From the NCBI GenBank assembly GCA_026261815.1, contig JAMPIT010000583.1:1550001-1614000 (forward strand): a stretch of 64,000 bases of DNA, in the 5' to 3' direction. The notes below the pieces were generated by a model that worked only from the letters and a program-made list of their open reading frames with translations, made no database searches and had not been told where the DNA came from. Shown here in pieces: positions 1-12,690 of the stretch. This stretch comes from Monarcha castaneiventris obscurior. Its lineage: Eukaryota > Chordata > Aves > Passeriformes > Monarchidae. Made by a program: the position numbers and the translations under genes. Position 1 is the first letter of the stretch. Each line of letters begins with the position of its first letter.

Positions 1-1100
1 CCCAAGCTCAGGAGCTTCTCCATATCTGCGTTTTGATCCTTGCAAAGCTATTAATATTTATAAGATTTGAGGTTATGTCACACTGATCATGAGGTCTCCC
101 ACAACACAGAGGGTGGTTGGCAGGGATTCCCTGGTTGGAACAAGTCCAGTCTGAATGAAAGGGGGCTGTGACCCAGCAGTATTTTCTGGCTCGGTCAATC
201 TCTCCTGAGGTTAAAGATGCAAGATAAGGCAGTGTAGCAGCACTTCTGCTGTTCTGATTGCTCTCCTGTCCTACATCCCTTTATAAAACTGCACTTTCTG
301 TTAAAGTGATACCCTCCATGAAAAAAAGGTGATTTAGCACCTGTATAAATTCAGAAGAAGAACAATCGTGTTGGCTTTTTGCAGCTTTGTTTTGCGATAA
401 AGCAAATCTTGATAGATATGTTTGAACAGAATTCCATTTCTTTAAAGAAATGTTGAAATGATCTTGTATTGATTTCTGTGATTGCAGAAGGTGTATGCAG
501 TGCTGTAGCTATTCATTTGTTACTGAACAGATTGGAGGCTCTGGCTTTTGGAAGGTTGAAAGTTATCCTGCAAGGCAGATGAAGCCATTCCTGTGAAATA
601 AGTAGATGCTGGGATCAAAGCAGTGGACAAAGATATAAGCTGAGGAGAAAGGCATCTATTATTTGGGGCATAGGCACAGATAGAGACCCTGCTGTCACAA
701 ATCCCACAGGGGCACCTGCACAGAGCCACATCCTAACGCAGGGCTTGGACAGCTCAAAGCAGACAAAATCAGCAGCTCCTAAAAAGCATGCAAAGGAAGG
801 ATTATGCAGTTTGGGGGATGCAACTGCTGCCCAGAGAGATTAAGTGATTTCACCATGATTTACACAAAGGAATTTTAAGGAGAAAGTTTTAATCTACATC
901 TCCCACAACTTTAGTTTTGAGTGTAATGTCCTTGAGGAGCTGTTCTACCAGGTAATATTTGCTTTAGAAATGAAAATGTATCATTAAAATTGTGACATTA
1001 ATTATATGTGGGTTTTTATCTCTTTTTGTAAACGTGTTATTTTATGAGAAAAACTTTCTAAGTAGGGAAGAAGAAATCTGTGCTATTCTCCTCCTTATTA
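1..1100. other. Unique AT-rich non-coding stretch
   Basis: No recognisable exon, RNA gene or repeat is visible on either strand. Open frames are short and have no family resemblance. This is best read as intergenic or deep intronic DNA. Confidence 0.6.
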
Positions 1101-1732
1101 TGAAATCACAGAATTGTTTGTGTTGGAATGGACCTTAAAAGTCATCTCACTCCAACTATGGAATGGGATTCCAACAGAGGGACACCTTCCTCTATCCCAG
1201 GCTGCTCCAAGCCCCAGTGTCCAACCTGGCCTTGGGCACTGCCAGGGATCCAGGGGCAGCCACAGCTTCTCTGGGCACCCTGTGCCAGGGCCTGCCCACC
1301 CTCCCAGGGAACAATTCCTGCCCAATATCCCATCCAGCCCTGCCCTCTGGCACTGGGAAGCCATTCCCCGGCTCCTGGCCCTCCAGCCCTTGGCAATTGT
1401 CTCTCTCCATCTTTCCTGCAGCTCCTTCAGGCCCTGCAAGGCCACACTGAGGTCACCCCAGAGCTTCTCCTGCCCAGGCTGAACAATGCCAGCTCTCGCA
1501 GCCTTTCCTGCCAGCAGAGCTGCTCCATCCCTCTGCTCATGCTGGTGCCTCCTCTGGGCTCTGTGCAGCAGCTCCAGCTCCTCCCTGTGCTGGCCCCAGG
1601 GCTGGGGCAGCTCTGCAGGGTCTCAGCTGAGGGGGCAGAGGGGCAGAATCCCCCCTCCCCTGCTGCCCACGCTGGGGCTCAGCCCAGGGCAGGGGGGTTT
1701 GGGGTCCCAGTGCTCAGGGCCGGGGCATGTTG
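1101..1732 (-). mobile_element. CR1 LINE 3' fragment, antisense
   Basis: Read on the minus strand, this is the CR1 3' region. It runs from a block rich in CAGCTCTG and GGCAGGAAAGGCTGCGAGAG, through GTTCAGCCTGGGCAGGAGAAG and GATATTGGGCAGGAATTG, to the terminal CCATTCC-type tail near 1105. The usual 5' part, including the reverse transcriptase, is missing, as is normal for CR1 copies made by target-primed reverse transcription. It is one of the longest young-looking copies in the window. The several overlapping open frames it contains are by-products of its GC-rich sequence and do not encode a protein. The 5' limit near 1732 is approximate. Confidence 0.9.
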
Positions 1733-4308
1733 AGTTTTTTGGTTTTATTGATGAGGCAACTCCTACTAAAGGCTGTGCTGTCCCAGCCCCAAAACTGTGA
1801 CTGATGTTGAATGAAAATAATACTGAATTTCCTCAAAAGCCACATCCTGAATCTCAGTATCCATCTCTGACACTGTGGCTCCAGCTCTTCACCCCGTGTC
1901 AGGGAGACTGCAGCTTTGGTACTTGTGTCTGGAGGCCAAAAGCATTGAGTGCTATTTTAAATTGTGAACAGACATCTGATTGCAGCTCCTGCTGCCCATT
2001 TTGTGCTAGTGAAACCTGAAAATAACTGAAAATGTTTTCTTAAAAGAACCTGAGAGTTCCAATGCACTTGGTAGCTGAGGAAGGAGTTCAAAATACTCCC
2101 CCTAATCCAGAAATGACTCCTGAATTCCTCAAATTCACAAGGACTACATTCATTTAAAAAAAAAAGTGAGTTTTGAGATGGATCCCTATTTCAGTCATTT
2201 TTAATTTAAACATTTCATTAGGCTTCTTCCCTGTGATCCCTCCAGACTCTCACTGGTAATTCAAGTGAGAAGGAAGATGATTGACACATACTTGAAAAAA
2301 TATAGCAACTGTTCTTTACCCATCACCTAATGCTGAAACAACAGCACAGCTGCGGTACAGTGCTTCCATGAGGAGGTGATCTATTAAAAATCTGTCAATA
2401 TCTTTATCTCCAAGCAAAACTGAAGCCCACGTACACGAAATAACCTTCCCAAGATCACCCTACACAGCATTGAGGAGAAAATAGAAGAAGTCATTCAAAT
2501 CTATTCTCTCTTCCTGTCCCATTGGATACCCTGGGTAATTGCATCTGGTTTTGCCCTCTCTAAATTAACTATTTCGTCACAACAATTTATCAGACCTGGT
2601 CTTCACGGTGTGTTTTAGAATGGAAAAAAAGGTGCAAACTCTTGCAATAGCCCAGCACAATCTTTCTGAAAGTGCTGATGCTGATGGGCACAGACAGGTA
2701 TGAAATGAACCTGTTAACTCTGAATTCATGTGCCCACTAGGGGACACTGGGACATTACACTTTTGTTCAAATGAAAGATATTTCAAAAGCAATGAAGATG
2801 GAAAATCCTCTTGCTCTAAAATACAATAAAAATTATGCACATCTAATTTCTAATCTGTGCGGGTGATGTGCAATGTGTTTTAAAACGTCTGGTCAGTGGC
2901 AAGTTCCTGGGCAGAAATGCCAAATCTGAGGAGTTCAAACTGGTCCATGATATTACAGGTTTTGAATTGCAAAGGTAATGGATCATTTTTTTGGCATTTC
3001 CCACTCATTAAAAATGGTGTCAGAATGATGGATTAATCTGTGGGCATTTTCTGTCCTTGCTATAATCTTTGTCAAAGGAATGAGGTATTGTAATTATAAT
3101 GCCTTTTGTATCATATGAATTATGAGGGCAGGCTTCAGAACTCTGACTTCCTTAAAAGTAGCTTTTTTCCATGGTGATTAGATAACCTGGTATTTTACCC
3201 CCTTTTCAAGTGAGCAACAGCAAATAAAAACATTTGAGTAAAGGCAGCAGCTGAGTTTAGAATGATAAACTAATATAGAGGAGAGTAGGTTAATGGTGTG
3301 TAGTCTATGTAGAAAAGCCTTATGTACTTTCCATTAGTATTTTACATTTCACAGATAGGTGGTTGCTGTCTTTTCCCCTTGTTGACTTTCCTAGGAGTGA
3401 GCCTGTAATTTATGTAGCCAGGCTGTGAATTGAGCTGTGTCTTAAAGCAGGGAGGGAGGAGCCCTCCTGTGTCTCAGGGAGTTTCTGTTGCATTATTTCA
3501 CTCCCTTCCTCGGCAGGTCCTAAACATGGGGCTGGAGGTAGGAATGTTTTCCCCACACGAGGCACAACTGATGATAAGGCCTACATTATTATGTCAGCCT
3601 GGGTTTAAGTTTACTTTCTGCAAAATATTGTGACAAATTCAGAGGAAAAAACCTCAGAATTCTGAGCAACGGTGACAGAAAGGATGGAGAAAATCAGGTA
3701 CGGATTTACAAGAATCTTCATTTCAGCGCTTTGCACCTTTCACCCTTTCAAAACATATTTCCAGCTTTCTTATTTTAGCCCAGCTTTGTTTCCCTTTGTT
3801 TCTCCTCTACCATCCCAGACATTGCTCTTTCCTTGGGATGTCTGGCAATTTTTAACAATTCCGTATCTGTTGAGCTCAGCTGATCCATCAGTGCCATTAT
3901 TTGTAACCAGTGCCTGACCAGAAGCCTGAGACAGTCATTTGAAGCTCTGAGCACACCTCCTTTGTAAAATGAAGAATTTGGTGCTGCTTTCAGTTTTAAA
4001 AATTATATATTGTAGTCTAACTCATATCCCTTGCTCCTGAAGGGAGCGATACCTCCTCATTGGTTTATATCTTTAAGAAAGCCTCAGGAAGTGGCCAAAA
4101 TGCAGACAAAAATTCAGGTGATTCTCTTATCTTTCTGCTTGTCATGTGTTTCTTAGTCTTTTGAGGGCTGTAATTAAGATTTAAGGAGTAATTAAGACTT
4201 AAGGACCCATATGCCTGTTACTCTGCAGGTGGCTGTGGTGAAAGAGGGGAGCAGCTGAGATTAGTGGTGAAATTGGCTGTGATATTTCCTGCAAGCCTAA
4301 AACATCCC
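1733..4308. other. Unique non-coding stretch
   Basis: AT-rich sequence with scattered short A runs, for example near 2155-2164. No gene, RNA or repeat family was recognised on either strand. Confidence 0.55.
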
Positions 4309-4520
4309 AGGTTGGATGTTTGGGATGGACCTTGAAAGATCGTTGTGTTCAGACTTCCATGGGAAAAGGAGTTTATCTATCCCACCCTCCCATCACGTCT
4401 TTAAAACCTCCAGTGATGGGGACTCTGCTACGTCCCTGGGGAGGGTGTTCCAGGGAATGGTTGTTTCACTCTAAAAATTTCCTTTTTACATCAAGATGAA
4501 AGTTAAGACATCTTTTCCAT
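4309..4520 (-). mobile_element. Old, diverged CR1 fragment, antisense
   Basis: The stretch keeps the antisense CR1 3' order: GGATGGACCTTGAAAGATC, then a diverged middle with CATCACGTCTTTAAAACCTCCAGTGATGGGGACTC, then CCCTGGGGAGGGTGTTCCAGGG and a decayed TCACTCTAAAAATTTCC block. It is clearly more mutated than the young copies elsewhere in the window, so it is probably from an older CR1 subfamily. The ends are approximate. Confidence 0.65.
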
Positions 4521-5282
4521 AAGTTAAGGAACATGTTTCCTATTTTTACACTATTTTTGAAGCTGCATAAAATCACAGGGAAATGCAGAAACCATCCTGA
4601 GTCACAGCATTTGCTCAGTGGTTTTTGCTTTATATTCATAAGCAGAGTATTATTTATACACTCATTTTCTGAACTATGGCTTTCGTGAATTTTCTGGAAG
4701 TTGAAAAAAAAATGAGTTTACGTGTGATACCTTTTAGGGATTATTCTCTTTCTAATGATACCATTTGGAAAATGTTGTTTAAAAAAAATGCTCTGCTCAG
4801 CATCCAATCACTCAAATTATTCAGCAGCATTGTTTAAAAATAGAAGCGGTGAATTAAATATTTGTCCAATTGGAAGTCAGTGACACAGCTGAACAAAGTC
4901 AGAATTCTGTCACTTGTATTTTTAAAAGAAAGTTCTGATAAAGATATGAACTTGAGTGTTGCAAGAAAAGAAGCATTCAAGAGAAAGATCCCTTTATCTT
5001 GACATAAAATCTAAAGGGAGGTTATATTAAGGAAAATTGGTGTGTCTGTGAGTAGACCCCAAGCACTCACATCACATATTCATGAAAGTCTGAAAACCTC
5101 TTATTAAATGCTGCTCTGTTTCTGTCTTAGTCACAGGAGTTGAAGCTTTATCTTTGTTTTTCATTTCTTATGTCAGTTCTGGGTACCTCTGTCTTTCAAC
5201 AGCCTGACTTGTGTTTTAAATCTGGGATACACCTGACTGACCTCAGTCCTTGGTGCTGCAGGAAATTCATCTTGTCCTTCCA
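4521..5282. other. Unique AT-rich non-coding stretch
   Basis: Contains short poly-A runs and no recognisable gene or repeat. It fills the gap between an old antisense CR1 and a young sense CR1. Confidence 0.55.
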
Positions 5283-5606
5283 GAGGGAGCTGCAGGAAAG
5301 ATGGAGAGAGACAATTGCCAAGGGCTGGAGGGCCAGGAGCCAGGGAATGGCTTCCCAGTGCCAGAGGGCAGGGCTGGATGGGATATTGGGCAGGAATTGT
5401 TCCCTGGGAGGGTGGGCAGGCCCTGGCACAGGGTGCCCAGAGAAGCTGTGGCTGCCCCTGGATCCCTGGCAGTGCCCAAGGCCAGGTTGGACATTGAGGC
5501 TTGGAGCAGCCTGGGACAGTGGAAGGTGTCCCTGCCATGGCAGGGGTGGCACTGGGTGGGCTTTAAGGTCCTTTCCAACACAAATCATTCCATGGTTCTG
5601 TGATTA
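5283..5606 (+). mobile_element. CR1 LINE 3' fragment, sense
   Basis: A young-looking CR1 3' end, truncated just upstream of GAGCTGCAGGAAAGATGG. It continues through GGAATGGCTTCCCAGTGCC and GGCAGGAATTGTTCCCTGGG to CTTTAAGGTCCTTTCCAACA and a CCATGGTTCTGTGATT tail. It is near-identical by eye to the copies at 21.1, 34.0 and 46.6 kb over the shared 3' 250 bp. Open frames on both strands across it are shadows. It lies inverted relative to the 1101-1732 copy, about 3.5 kb away. Confidence 0.9.
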
Positions 5607-5821
5607 AATTAATTTGAAACAGCTCATGCCACTTTATACATTTTGACCGCACAAAGTGTTTCTAAAGAGTCTTTTCAGTGTTTCATTTTTGGGTGAAATA
5701 TCTTGAAATTGTTTCCTACTCTCTTTTTGCCTCATCTGTGGCTTCCATCTCCAAAAGAAGCACAGAGGATGAGGAAGCCCAGGCACTTTGCAGCTGGCAA
5801 TAGGGAAAATGTCTCTGTTGT
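5607..5821. other. Short unique spacer, possibly the decayed 5' part of the next repeat
   Basis: No clear feature. The right-hand part could be the decayed start of the old CR1 that begins about 5822. Confidence 0.4.
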
Positions 5822-5992
5822 GGGAGTGGTTCAGCCCCAGAACAGATTGCCCAGGAAGCTGCTGTGTCCCCATCCATGGGGATTTTAAGAGCTTGATGGG
5901 ACAAAGCCCTGAAGAGCCTGACCTGAATTTAGGGTTAGTCTTGTTTTGAGCAAGAGGTTGGACTACAGACATCATGAGGCCACTTTCAACTT
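5822..5992 (+). mobile_element. Old CR1 3' fragment, sense
   Basis: The sequence keeps the order AGATTGCCCAGGAAGCTG, TCCCCATCCATGGGGATTTT, TGGGACAAAGCCCTGA, GAGCAAGAGGTTGGACTAC and GACATCATGAGGCCAC. This is the pattern of older avian CR1 3' ends. It is more diverged than the copy 220 bp upstream, so the two are independent insertions. The left edge is uncertain. Confidence 0.7.
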
Positions 5993-8900
5993 ATTTTTTT
6001 CTTTGACTGACCTAATTTCTTCTGTGATTGAGTGATATTTTTTCTGAGTTGAATGTGGCTACACAGACTTTTCAGATGTTATTTATTCTTTCATGTTCTC
6101 CTAATTGGGAGCTTTAATTAATACACAAAGAGATGTCAATATAGACATAGTTTGGTACCAAAAAAAAAAAAAAAGGAAGGTGGCAGAGAGGTGTGTTTTG
6201 AAATATGAGAAATAAGGAAATACAAGCAACTCAGGAAAGGCCCTGTGTCTCCTAAATTAAAACTCAAGAAAACAGGAGAGACCTTGATGTTGAGAATAGC
6301 CACATGTGTGGTCTTTGAGCCTTTAGTACATTAATGTCTGAGTTTCAAAACCTTGAGGAATAATAACAGTTGTTTTTATAAGCAAAGATCCTTAGTTTTA
6401 AGAAAATATGGAAATTTTTAGCATCCAATGATTTTATCAGTGGCAAAAATGAACTTGACAGCTGAAGTACTCCATGCATGTCTTGTAGATTATAATAAAC
6501 ACATCTAAAAATTAGAAAAATTAGATTATTTCCAATTTCAACTATAAACATCACTCAGCAAAACAAAATGAGAGAGAGTTTGCTGTCACTTCATTTGTCC
6601 TGGTGTCTCAACATCTCACTGGCCAGTAATGAACTTTGGGTTTCTCTCAAATGCTTCATGTGAATGTGTGGGAGCGCTTTATAATAGTGCTAAACAGGTA
6701 AATGCAGTTTATTCAAACACCAACATGCACTGGGTTAAGGCTCTGGCACATCATAATTAAGTAATTTTAGTGACTTTGAAGCACCAAACAGGTCTAGCTT
6801 CAAGTACAGGATTGCCTTACTCCAGTTGGGTGATCTCAGGCCATTCCACCAGTAGCAAAACTTGCTGGTTTCTCTGGGTTTGAGCACTTTGTATACCCTA
6901 AAAAGCAGTAATGGACTTTTGTGACCAAGTTTTAACCATAGGAATGAACTGAAGTAGAGCCCCACATACTTAATCGGTATCAATAATTTTTATTTATGTA
7001 AGGATGACAAAATCTGGCTTTCCCAAATTATAACAGCATATTTTTCCAGTGTGGCATTTTCATTAAAAATTAAATGGGATATAAAAATGTCTCCAATGTA
7101 TTTGATGCTGTTCTGGAATACAAAGGACAGCATATTACAAAACAAAGACTTCTAAAGTATTTCACATTTTATGGGGGGAAAAATAAATAGCGTAAAACAC
7201 TGTAAAAGATGAGCTAAACTCCCATCCTGTGAAAGCATTGGTGTACACAGAAGATACAGAAAATATTAGGAGAGCTTGATTTAATGCACTCTATTAATTA
7301 CCATTAATTATTTAAAATGTTATAAAACTTCCCCATGAGCCCCCACTGAGATGCCATCATGTCAAGCAAGCAATTAAAATACAATACAGTTAACCATAAA
7401 ATAGAAAGCAAAAGGAAATAAAATATTAAAAAGCTAAACAAAGTGGTGGTGTTAACAAATCCTTAGCACTTACCAAAATTCTCAATTGCCTGAAACTGAA
7501 CCAATTCCAATTGCATCAAATGATTTGTATTTCAACTCTTAAAGTCTTACCTTCTCCAAAAATCTTATATCATAAACTCTTTTTTTTTTTTTTTTAAGAT
7601 ACCATTATGATCCTTGCTATTGGTACTGACTTATTTATGTCAGGAAGAGAAAGCAATCATCAAAGAAACAGCAATCTGTAAAGAACACTGAATAAGATGG
7701 GCTTTTGTTGATTCAAGAAAACCTTCTGGGAAGCAGAGAGAGGTGACTGTTAATTACAAAAGAGTTTTTTTTAAAGAGTAATGGCATGATAAAGATCAAT
7801 ATGAATTCACTGCTATGAAACTGATTTGGGCATCAGCAAATTAAAACACAACTAATTAGACCAGAGTCTGCCAGGACTAAGTTAGGCATGACACTATGAA
7901 CAAGATAGTTATGAGAAAAGCCTTTTGTAATGTGATTATCTGTAGAATTTTCCTTCCCTCTGCCACTGTAGCAAGAGCCACCATTTGCATGCTAAAATGC
8001 AGAGAACTGTTGACTCGTTTTTTTTACTGGAATTACATCAGTAGAAGTCTGCAAGCCTGAAATTCCCCTCACATTTTACACCTACACCCCGTGCCTGCCT
8101 TTGATTGCAGTGATAAATGCTGAGGCCTGGAATTTGGACTTTTCCAGAATATCCTCAATCTATGATATTATGTATTTGCCAATTATATCAGTCTAAACTA
8201 AGCCTGGCTTCTTTGACCCTCATCCCCTCACAGGACCAGTGTGATAAACTTTCTTAAAACACATCTCACAGATGGGGACTGCTAGAGGGAAATGATCCAG
8301 TGAAATACATTCCTTTTTAATAACCTACCTTCCCCTGTAATTAAAGGCAATTCCAAAATGCAACAGTTTAATGCAAGACAAATGCTGCCTCTCCACTCAG
8401 TTGTTAAGCATAAAAAACCCCACAACCATCTGTCACTTATGATTATTAGACATGTCAACGTGCTTTGTGCTGCACTTCTTTGAAGTACTGTAGGTTATGG
8501 ATGTCAGTTTCTGTCGTGTCACCCCTTACAGACTCAATACATACATTTTCATGTCAGCAGGAGGCTGCTTGCTTTAATGGGTCCCCTACAACTGGGAAAA
8601 ACACAACTCTGTCATCAAATGATCACTGCCTGACTGAAGCAAGAGCTCAAACTCCAGAAATTTGCTAACAGATACCATTCCAGTAAATTTGTCTGGTTTG
8701 CCTGGTTGGGTGGTTGGAATATTTGGGGGGCCCACTTGGGGAGTTTGGTTATCATTGGAAGTGATTTGGAAGAGTGTAAACTTGTGCATTTTTCCACCTA
8801 CAGAAATGTCTGTCAAATCCTGTCTCAGAAACATTCCAACGTTTACAGAATGATGGGTAGAGCAGGGAAAAGCTCTGACACGTGAGACTCACCTAGGAAA

Positions 8901-11900
8901 TGATTTCTGCTAAGCTTTAGTTCTGATCTTGGTTCTCCCACTTCCCAGACTACCCCTGCTGGGGTTGCCCATTGCATCCTTCCAGATTTATTGATTTAGA
9001 AGCCTCAGGGATTGTGCTCTTCCCATTGTTCAGGTTCTGTTCACTGCAGTTAAGACCTTGCCCCTGGATTTTCTGCAGTACCAAAACACTGCCTTTCCTC
9101 CTCCCAAGGCACAGTCCTGAAGAAATAACCAGAGAAAACATCTGAATGTTTTCCTTAAGAAAAGATTGAGAATTCAGGATCTCAGCAGATCAAAATTCAG
9201 AACCCAGGCAGGCCCAACCCTTCTGTTTCATGGCTGAGGGTTATTGTTTGGGAATCCAGTAATCCTTATGTTTGGAACAGCTGGGATAGGCACTTATTGC
9301 CAAGTGTTATCAGGGCCTGACGTGGCTTTTTTTGAACATCACAGCATGGCTGTGCTTTGAAAAAACCTTCTGAAAAAATATTGCCTTCAGTGCTGCAAAG
9401 ACTTTGATTTTATATACAATTGTATCCTTGTAATAGTGATGTTTCCGTGAAATTAAATGAGAACTGTTTACAGAATCCAGTCTATTAAAGACACAGTGTC
9501 CATAACAGATACAGGATTTTGGTACAAGAAAAGATAGGTATTTAGATAGGAAAAATACACTTTTTGTTTGGTTTTATTCTAAAACTCCTAAGGTATGTTT
9601 TATATAAATATATATATGATAGTTCTGTTTATTTCTGTCATTCTCTTGTTCCTCTGCATTCTTATACGAGTATTTACATGAAGCTTGTGGACAAAATAGC
9701 AAGGAACAAAAAATCCAATATTTCCAGCTACTCCATAAACAGTTTTTACTGAGTGTAGAACTTATTTCTGTCAAAATAAATTAGATTGCACTCTACATTT
9801 ACAAGAGATTTTTTTTCAATTGAAAGATAGATTTAATGGAGCTGTTATTTCTCAAGCACACATATGTTGTATCCCAAGCATATATAGGCTTTTAAGACAA
9901 AGCTCTTTTTTTCTTTAAAGATGGAACACAATTTCAATAGCAAGTAATTGAGTATTTCTACACCTAATCCTTCACTAGCTGAAAATGCAAGGATTTGTTC
10001 CCTTCAAGCACTTCTTACCTTTGTTTGAGGATGTTCTTTTTTTATTGTTATTACTATGAGTTGAATATCATAATTTTAAAGCAGGTGCATTAAGGTAATG
10101 GAAAACTAATTTGGTGCCTATTAAGTCAGGTGTAATTATGTTAAAATATAATGGTAACGAACTTTGATCATTCAGGAAAGTCAGAAAATTAGTATAACAC
10201 ATCCAAAATGATGAGTAAAATTTGAGTAGAATTCTAAGAGAAGGGTAAGTACTGCTTGTTTCATCATAAGCATTATGGTTACCTGTTAACAGAATCCTGA
10301 AGAATTTCTGCAACACATAATCAAATATAAAATCTGACTCTAGAAATCCACTGAGAACCCTGAGACATTGTTTGAGAATTAAAAGAATTAATTTAAGGAA
10401 TGGGATGTATCTTCTATACATTCTTCTTTTCACTAAAGTCAATATTTTGTACCAGTTCATGTAGTAGGGATAGTTTTTGCATTATCAATAGAATTCAGAG
10501 ATCTGTTTGGACTTAAAATGTTCCAATTTCTTTGCACTGCAGCCAATGAATTCCTGGATTTTCCTGTCCCACAAGATGGTTGAGGCAGGGAGTATCAACA
10601 GGTTTAATGTAGGGTTAGACAAATCTGTGGAGGACATCTTCACAAATCCTAAAGAAGGAGGGCAGAGAGGTACCTTCTCCCTACTCCAATGCCTGTAAGG
10701 GGACAAAAACCAACTTATTGAAGAAAATATCTAAGCTTTTCTGATTTCCAGAAATAGCTTTTACTGCTGCTGGAGGCAGAGCACTGGGCTGGACTGCTGG
10801 GCTGGCTCTGCACTGCATCTCTGCCAAGTGGTAGAGTGAGATAACAAAATGCTCCTCTATACCCTAAGAACAGAACAGGGGGTTGTGAGATTTTACCCTC
10901 CTGCTTTGGCTTCAGCCAGCACAGGCCAGAAGATATCACAAGGAAAGAACACAGTCATTAAGGGGTGATATTTTTAATCCTGTGACTGAAGGATCTAAAA
11001 TCTGAGAGGTCTGAACTGCAGTTGTGAAGTGTCTGTGGAGCTTTAGAGGCTGCAAATACCTCAGTGCCTGGGAGACTGATCAACAGCTGGTCCCCTGTGG
11101 AGGTCCTTTAGCAAGTAGAGAGAAACTGTCTGATAATGGGTACCTTTCCCACTGGCCTTGTTTTGTAGTGTTAAAGGCCCTGGGCACTGCCTAGGAACTG
11201 TATGGATTTAATGTAGCCCCCAAGGTCACACTGCAGAGAGGACACGTAAGGATTTGGGTCTCAGATAGCACATGAAGCACTCTGGATACTGCAGCTGGAG
11301 TATGTCTGATGTCACAGGTGGAGCAATGTGTCCTTTTAATTTTGGAAACTGCTGCAGTATGGGTCTCTAAGTGTTTATTACCACGGCAGCAATGATGCTG
11401 GGGTGGGATGAGGGGGTACGTGCACACAGCCATGTGCTCTCTAAGCAGGGGCAGGAAAGCTTCCATGCACACACTCCTCTCCTTCAGCACAGGGCTGGCA
11501 AGATTCCTCGCTCTAGCTATAGAAATATTTCCAGCAGGTGCCTGCCTAATCTTTTCTTAGAGGTTTCTATGAATCTGGGCTTCATAATCTGCCAGTCCAT
11601 TCCCCTGTATCACTGCTCCTTCTGCTCAAAACCTTTATTTCCTGCTCTCTTGGCATTTGGCTCAAGTGCTCCTTATTCTTCTGGAGAGTTTTTCTTAACC
11701 CCCAGCAAGTGGTGGGAAAAGCAGGGGGTGGCACCATCCTGCCACTGACCTGTTCTAATGCACGTGTAAGGAGCACTGGAATTTTAGAAAGGTGTGCCTT
11801 GAGACAAGGTTTTGCAGCCTCTCGAGAGGCCTTGTGGAGAAATCAGTCAAGAGGATGTGCTCACAGCATTCTGCCTAAGCTTGCTTGCCCTGATGTATGA

Positions 11901-11920
11901 GAGAATTTTTCCAGATGTGA
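5993..11920. other. Long unique AT-rich non-coding stretch
   Basis: About 6 kb with no recognisable gene. It contains a 15-base A run at 6160-6174, a 16-base T run at 7580-7595, and a small TA-rich patch near 9600-9615. Open frames reach about 130 codons (10068-10460, minus), but the translated sequence resembles nothing I know and has no splice context. A possible ancient LINE piece inside this stretch is listed separately. Confidence 0.5.
10520..10710 (+). mobile_element. Possible ancient CR1/L3-like 3' fragment
   Basis: The order GGTTGAGGCAGGGAGTATCA, then GGTTTAATGTAGGGTTAGAC, then AAATCTGTGGAGGACATC resembles the end of old amniote CR1/L3-type elements, where a TTTAAAAAGGGATTAGA-like stretch is followed by a TGGAGGA block. 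It is heavily decayed and the call rests on this pattern alone. It could equally be unrelated unique sequence. Confidence 0.3.
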
Positions 11921-12284
11921 GGATAGTAGGATGGGATGGGATGGGATGGGATGGGATGGCATAGGATAGGATAGGATAGGATAGGATAGGATAGGATAGG
12001 ATAGGATAGGATAGGATAGGATAGGATAGGATAGGATAGGATAGGATAGGATAGGGGATGGGATAGGATAGGATAGGATAGGATAGGGGATAGGATAGGA
12101 TAGGATAGGATAGGATAGGATAGGATAGGATAGGATAGGATAGGATAGGATAGGATAGGATAGGGGATAGGATAGGATAGGATAGGATAGGATAGGATAG
12201 GATAGGATAGGATAGGATAGGATAGGATAGGATAGGATAGGATAGGATAGGATAGGATAGGATAGGATAGGATAGGACAGGACA
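11921..12284. repeat. (GGATA)n pentanucleotide microsatellite
   Basis: About 364 bp of GGATA units, starting with a short GGATG-type block (about 11928-11960). GGGGAT interruptions fall near 12054, 12086 and 12163. It sits exactly where the 3' tail of the adjoining antisense CR1 should be. It therefore probably expanded from that tail, since CR1 tails are short degenerate ATTCTATG-like repeats. A 192-codon minus-strand open frame of Ser-Tyr-Pro-Ile-Leu repeats is only the translation of this array. Confidence 0.97.
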
Positions 12285-12690
12285 AATAGACTGTTTCATT
12301 TGGAAAGGATGTACAAGGATCATCCAGTCCCAGTGCCCAACCAGTTCAGGGCTGACCAAGTTAAAACATGTTTTTAATGGCATTGTCCAAATGTCTTTGA
12401 AACCCTGGCAGACCTGGGGCATCAACCTAGGAACCCTCTAGGAAGCCATTCCTGGGCTTGACCACCCTCTGGGTAAAGAAATGCTTCCTAGTCTCCAGTG
12501 TAAGCCTCTCCTGGTGCATGTTTGAGATTCCATGTGTCCTATCAGTGGATCCCGTGAGGAGAGCTCAGTGCTCCCCTCCCCATGTCCCCCTGCAAGGAGC
12601 AGTGAGGGCACCCCCTCCTCAGCCTCCTTTTCCCCAGACTAGGCAAGCTCAGAGTCCTTGGCCACTCCTCACAGGAACTCATGTTCTTGC
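12285..12690 (-). mobile_element. Old CR1 3' fragment, antisense
   Basis: Starts with the antisense CR1 end (TTTGGAAAGGATGTACAAGG, ATCATCCAGTCCCAGTGCCC). It then shows GGAAGCCATTCCTGGGCTTGACC, CACCCTCTGGGTAAAGAAATG and a CCCCATGTCCCCCTGC block, in the expected antisense order for an older CR1 subfamily. Its 3' tail side is the microsatellite to the left. The right-hand limit is approximate. Confidence 0.75.

Noticed and set aside
1128..1733. 201-codon plus-strand frame rich in Pro, Leu and Ser
   Set aside because: It is antisense CR1. The same peptide patterns recur at every CR1 copy in the window.
6160..6174. A run considered as the tail of a processed pseudogene
   Set aside because: No gene-like sequence or polyadenylation signal precedes it, and there is no flanking duplication.
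10068..10460. 130-codon minus-strand frame
   Set aside because: It is an AT-rich, hydrophobic translation without a recognisable domain or splice context, so it is probably chance.
11847..12425. 192- and 136-codon minus-strand frames of Ser-Tyr-Pro-Ile-Leu repeats
   Set aside because: They are the literal translation of the GGATA microsatellite. A 5-base unit cycles through frames without stops.
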